Shown here in pieces: positions 6,765 to 7,955 of a DNA stretch of 7,955 bases. The notes beneath the pieces were generated by a model. It saw only the letters and a list, made by a program, of their open reading frames with translations, searched no databases and was not told the DNA's origin. The translations under genes were made by a program, and so were the position numbers. Location of the stretch: positions 1 to 7,955 of the forward strand of contig VEQB01000093.1 of NCBI GenBank assembly GCA_018883485.1. Reading direction: 5' to 3'. The stretch is from Bacteroidota bacterium (lineage in GTDB: Bacteria; Bacteroidota; Bacteroidia; UKL13-3). Every line of letters starts with the position of its first letter. Within the stretch, counting starts at the first letter, position 1.

Positions 6765-7955
6765 ATGGAAAACAAACAGAAACAAATGGTATTGTTGATA
6801 ATATTTTTAAGTGTTGCGCTTATTTATATTGCTCGCTTATTTTACATACAGATAATAGATACTTCCTATGTATATTTTGCACAAAACAACGTACTACAAG
6901 AACAAACCATTTACCCTGCCAGAGGTCTAATTTATGATAGAAATGGAGAGTTGTTGGTATATAATGATGCGGTATATGATTTATCTGTAATACCAGAACA
7001 AGTAAAAAACTTAGACACGTTAGGCTTTTGTAAGGTTTTAAATATTAGTAAAGATGAGTTTATAGCAACCTTTGCGCGCTTAAGGCGTCAAAAGGGATAT
7101 AGCCCTTGGAGGCCTATAGTTTTTCAACGGCAAATTACCATTCCAACTTACGCAGCATTTCAAGAAAAGCTCTTCGATTTTCAAGGTTTTTTTGTGGAAG
7201 TGAGAACCGATAGAAAATACAAACACAGCAATGCTGCACACGTAATGGGTTATATTGGGGAGGTAACAGAATCTCAAATAGAGAAAAGTGATGGCTATTA
7301 CCGCATGGGAGATTTTGTTGGACAAAGCGGCGTAGAAAGAATTTACGAAGAAGAGTTGGGGGGGAAAAAAGGAACTCGCTATGTTTTAGTTGATAGCAAA
7401 AGTAGAACGCAAGGGCGATATAAAAATGGAGAATTTGATACAGCTGCTATTGCAGGTAAAGATATTAACCTTAGTATAGACCAAGAACTACAAAAACTTG
7501 GCGAAGAGTTAATGTTAAATAAGATTGGGAGTATTGTTGCTATAGAACCGGCTACAGGAGAAATTTTATCATTGGTAAGTTCACCCACCTATGACCCTAA
7601 TTTGTTAATTGGACGCGACCGCGGCAACAATTACATGGCACTATTAAATGACCCCTATAAACCACTGTTCAATCGACCTATCTCGGCCCCGTACCCTCCC
7701 GGTTCTATTTTTAAAATTATAATGAGTTTAATGGGGCAACAAGAAAGAGTTTTGAATCCTGCTACAAGTTACTCTTGCAACCATGGATATTTATTTGTTG
7801 GTTGCCATCCGCACGGTTCTCCTTTGCAATTAAGAGGAGCTATTGCGGTAAGTTGCAATGCTTATTTTTGTCAGGTTTACCGCTCTGTTATTAATAATCC
7901 CCGTTACAAACATGTAGAAGATGCCTATACCCAATTCTACAACCACGCCTACAGC
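6765..7955 (+). CDS. mrdA: Penicillin-binding protein 2, elongasome transpeptidase (5' part, cut by window end)
   Basis: PBP2 is the class B transpeptidase that cross-links peptidoglycan during side-wall elongation and works with RodA, MreC and MreD. The 397 codons present are open to the window edge; full-length Bacteroidota proteins are usually over 600 residues. An N-terminal membrane helix is at about 8-28. The pedestal region carries IYPARGLIYDRNGELL at 49-64, AAHVMGYIGEV at 157-167 and FVGQSGVERIYEEEL at 184-198. The transpeptidase domain begins near 234 (INLSIDQELQ), with SIVAIEPATGEILSLVS at 256-272. The catalytic serine is S314 in the SxxK motif SIFK (K317), and the SxN motif is S363-C364-N365. 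The KTG motif lies beyond the window. Cysteines in TSYSCNHGYLFVGCHPHGSP are notable. ATG 6765 is two bases after the mreD stop. The context separates it from the division enzyme FtsI. Confidence 0.95.
   Translation, partial: MENKQKQMVLLIIFLSVALIYIARLFYIQIIDTSYVYFAQNNVLQEQTIYPARGLIYDRNGELLVYNDAVYDLSVIPEQVKNLDTLGFCKVLNISKDEFIATFARLRRQKGYSPWRPIVFQRQITIPTYAAFQEKLFDFQGFFVEVRTDRKYKHSNAAHVMGYIGEVTESQIEKSDGYYRMGDFVGQSGVERIYEEELGGKKGTRYVLVDSKSRTQGRYKNGEFDTAAIAGKDINLSIDQELQKLGEELMLNKIGSIVAIEPATGEILSLVSSPTYDPNLLIGRDRGNNYMALLNDPYKPLFNRPISAPYPPGSIFKIIMSLMGQQERVLNPATSYSCNHGYLFVGCHPHGSPLQLRGAIAVSCNAYFCQVYRSVINNPRYKHVEDAYTQFYNHAYS

Noticed and set aside
7080..7588. Two - strand open frames inside the PBP2 gene (7080-7325 and 7379-7588)
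   Set aside because: Both are covered by the continuous PBP2 reading frame with clear family motifs.

Overview
The window comes from a chromosome of a member of the Bacteroidota, read entirely on the + strand. This placement rests on several things seen together: AT-rich housekeeping genes, mostly weak Shine-Dalgarno sites, a match to the Bacteroidota promoter pattern (TTG, about 20 bases, TAnnTTTG), an MreB/MreC/MreD/PBP2 set whose wording looks like that phylum, and a PBP2 with the cysteine-rich CHPHGSP/SCNAYF segment I associate with Bacteroidota. I cannot resolve family or genus.

Layout. The first 25 bases hold what looks like the last codons of an upstream gene, whose stop overlaps the start of ribH (riboflavin pathway lumazine synthase, 25-516). 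After a 75-base gap with a promoter-like element comes a 501-residue predicted lipoprotein of unknown function (592-2097). Its stop codon overlaps the start of purN (2097-2681). After 45 bases comes purH (2727-4250). These two enzymes carry out formyl-transfer steps of de novo purine synthesis, and PurH also closes the ring to IMP. A 133-base gap (4251-4383) with a long pyrimidine tract separates them from a cell-shape cluster: mreB (4384-5406), mreC (5421-6254), mreD (6244-6762, GTG start) and a PBP2 gene (mrdA, from 6765, cut by the window end at 7955).

How the genes work together. MreB filaments, MreC, MreD and the PBP2 transpeptidase are parts of the elongasome (Rod complex) that inserts peptidoglycan along the side wall; rodA is the gene most expected just beyond the window. 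The tight spacing (14-base gap, 11-base overlap, 2-base gap) points to one transcript. The upstream part is metabolic. The lipoprotein is the only gene whose role cannot be read from its sequence; its layout suggests two beta-sandwich domains followed by a Rossmann-like, class I glutamine-amidotransferase-like domain.

No mobile elements, CRISPR arrays, tRNA or rRNA genes, or signs of horizontal transfer were seen, and no stretch over 300 bases lacks a gene. I found no exotic system here. The points most worth a second look are the uncharacterised lipoprotein coupled to purN, and the overlap of a promoter element with the ribosome-binding site in front of it.
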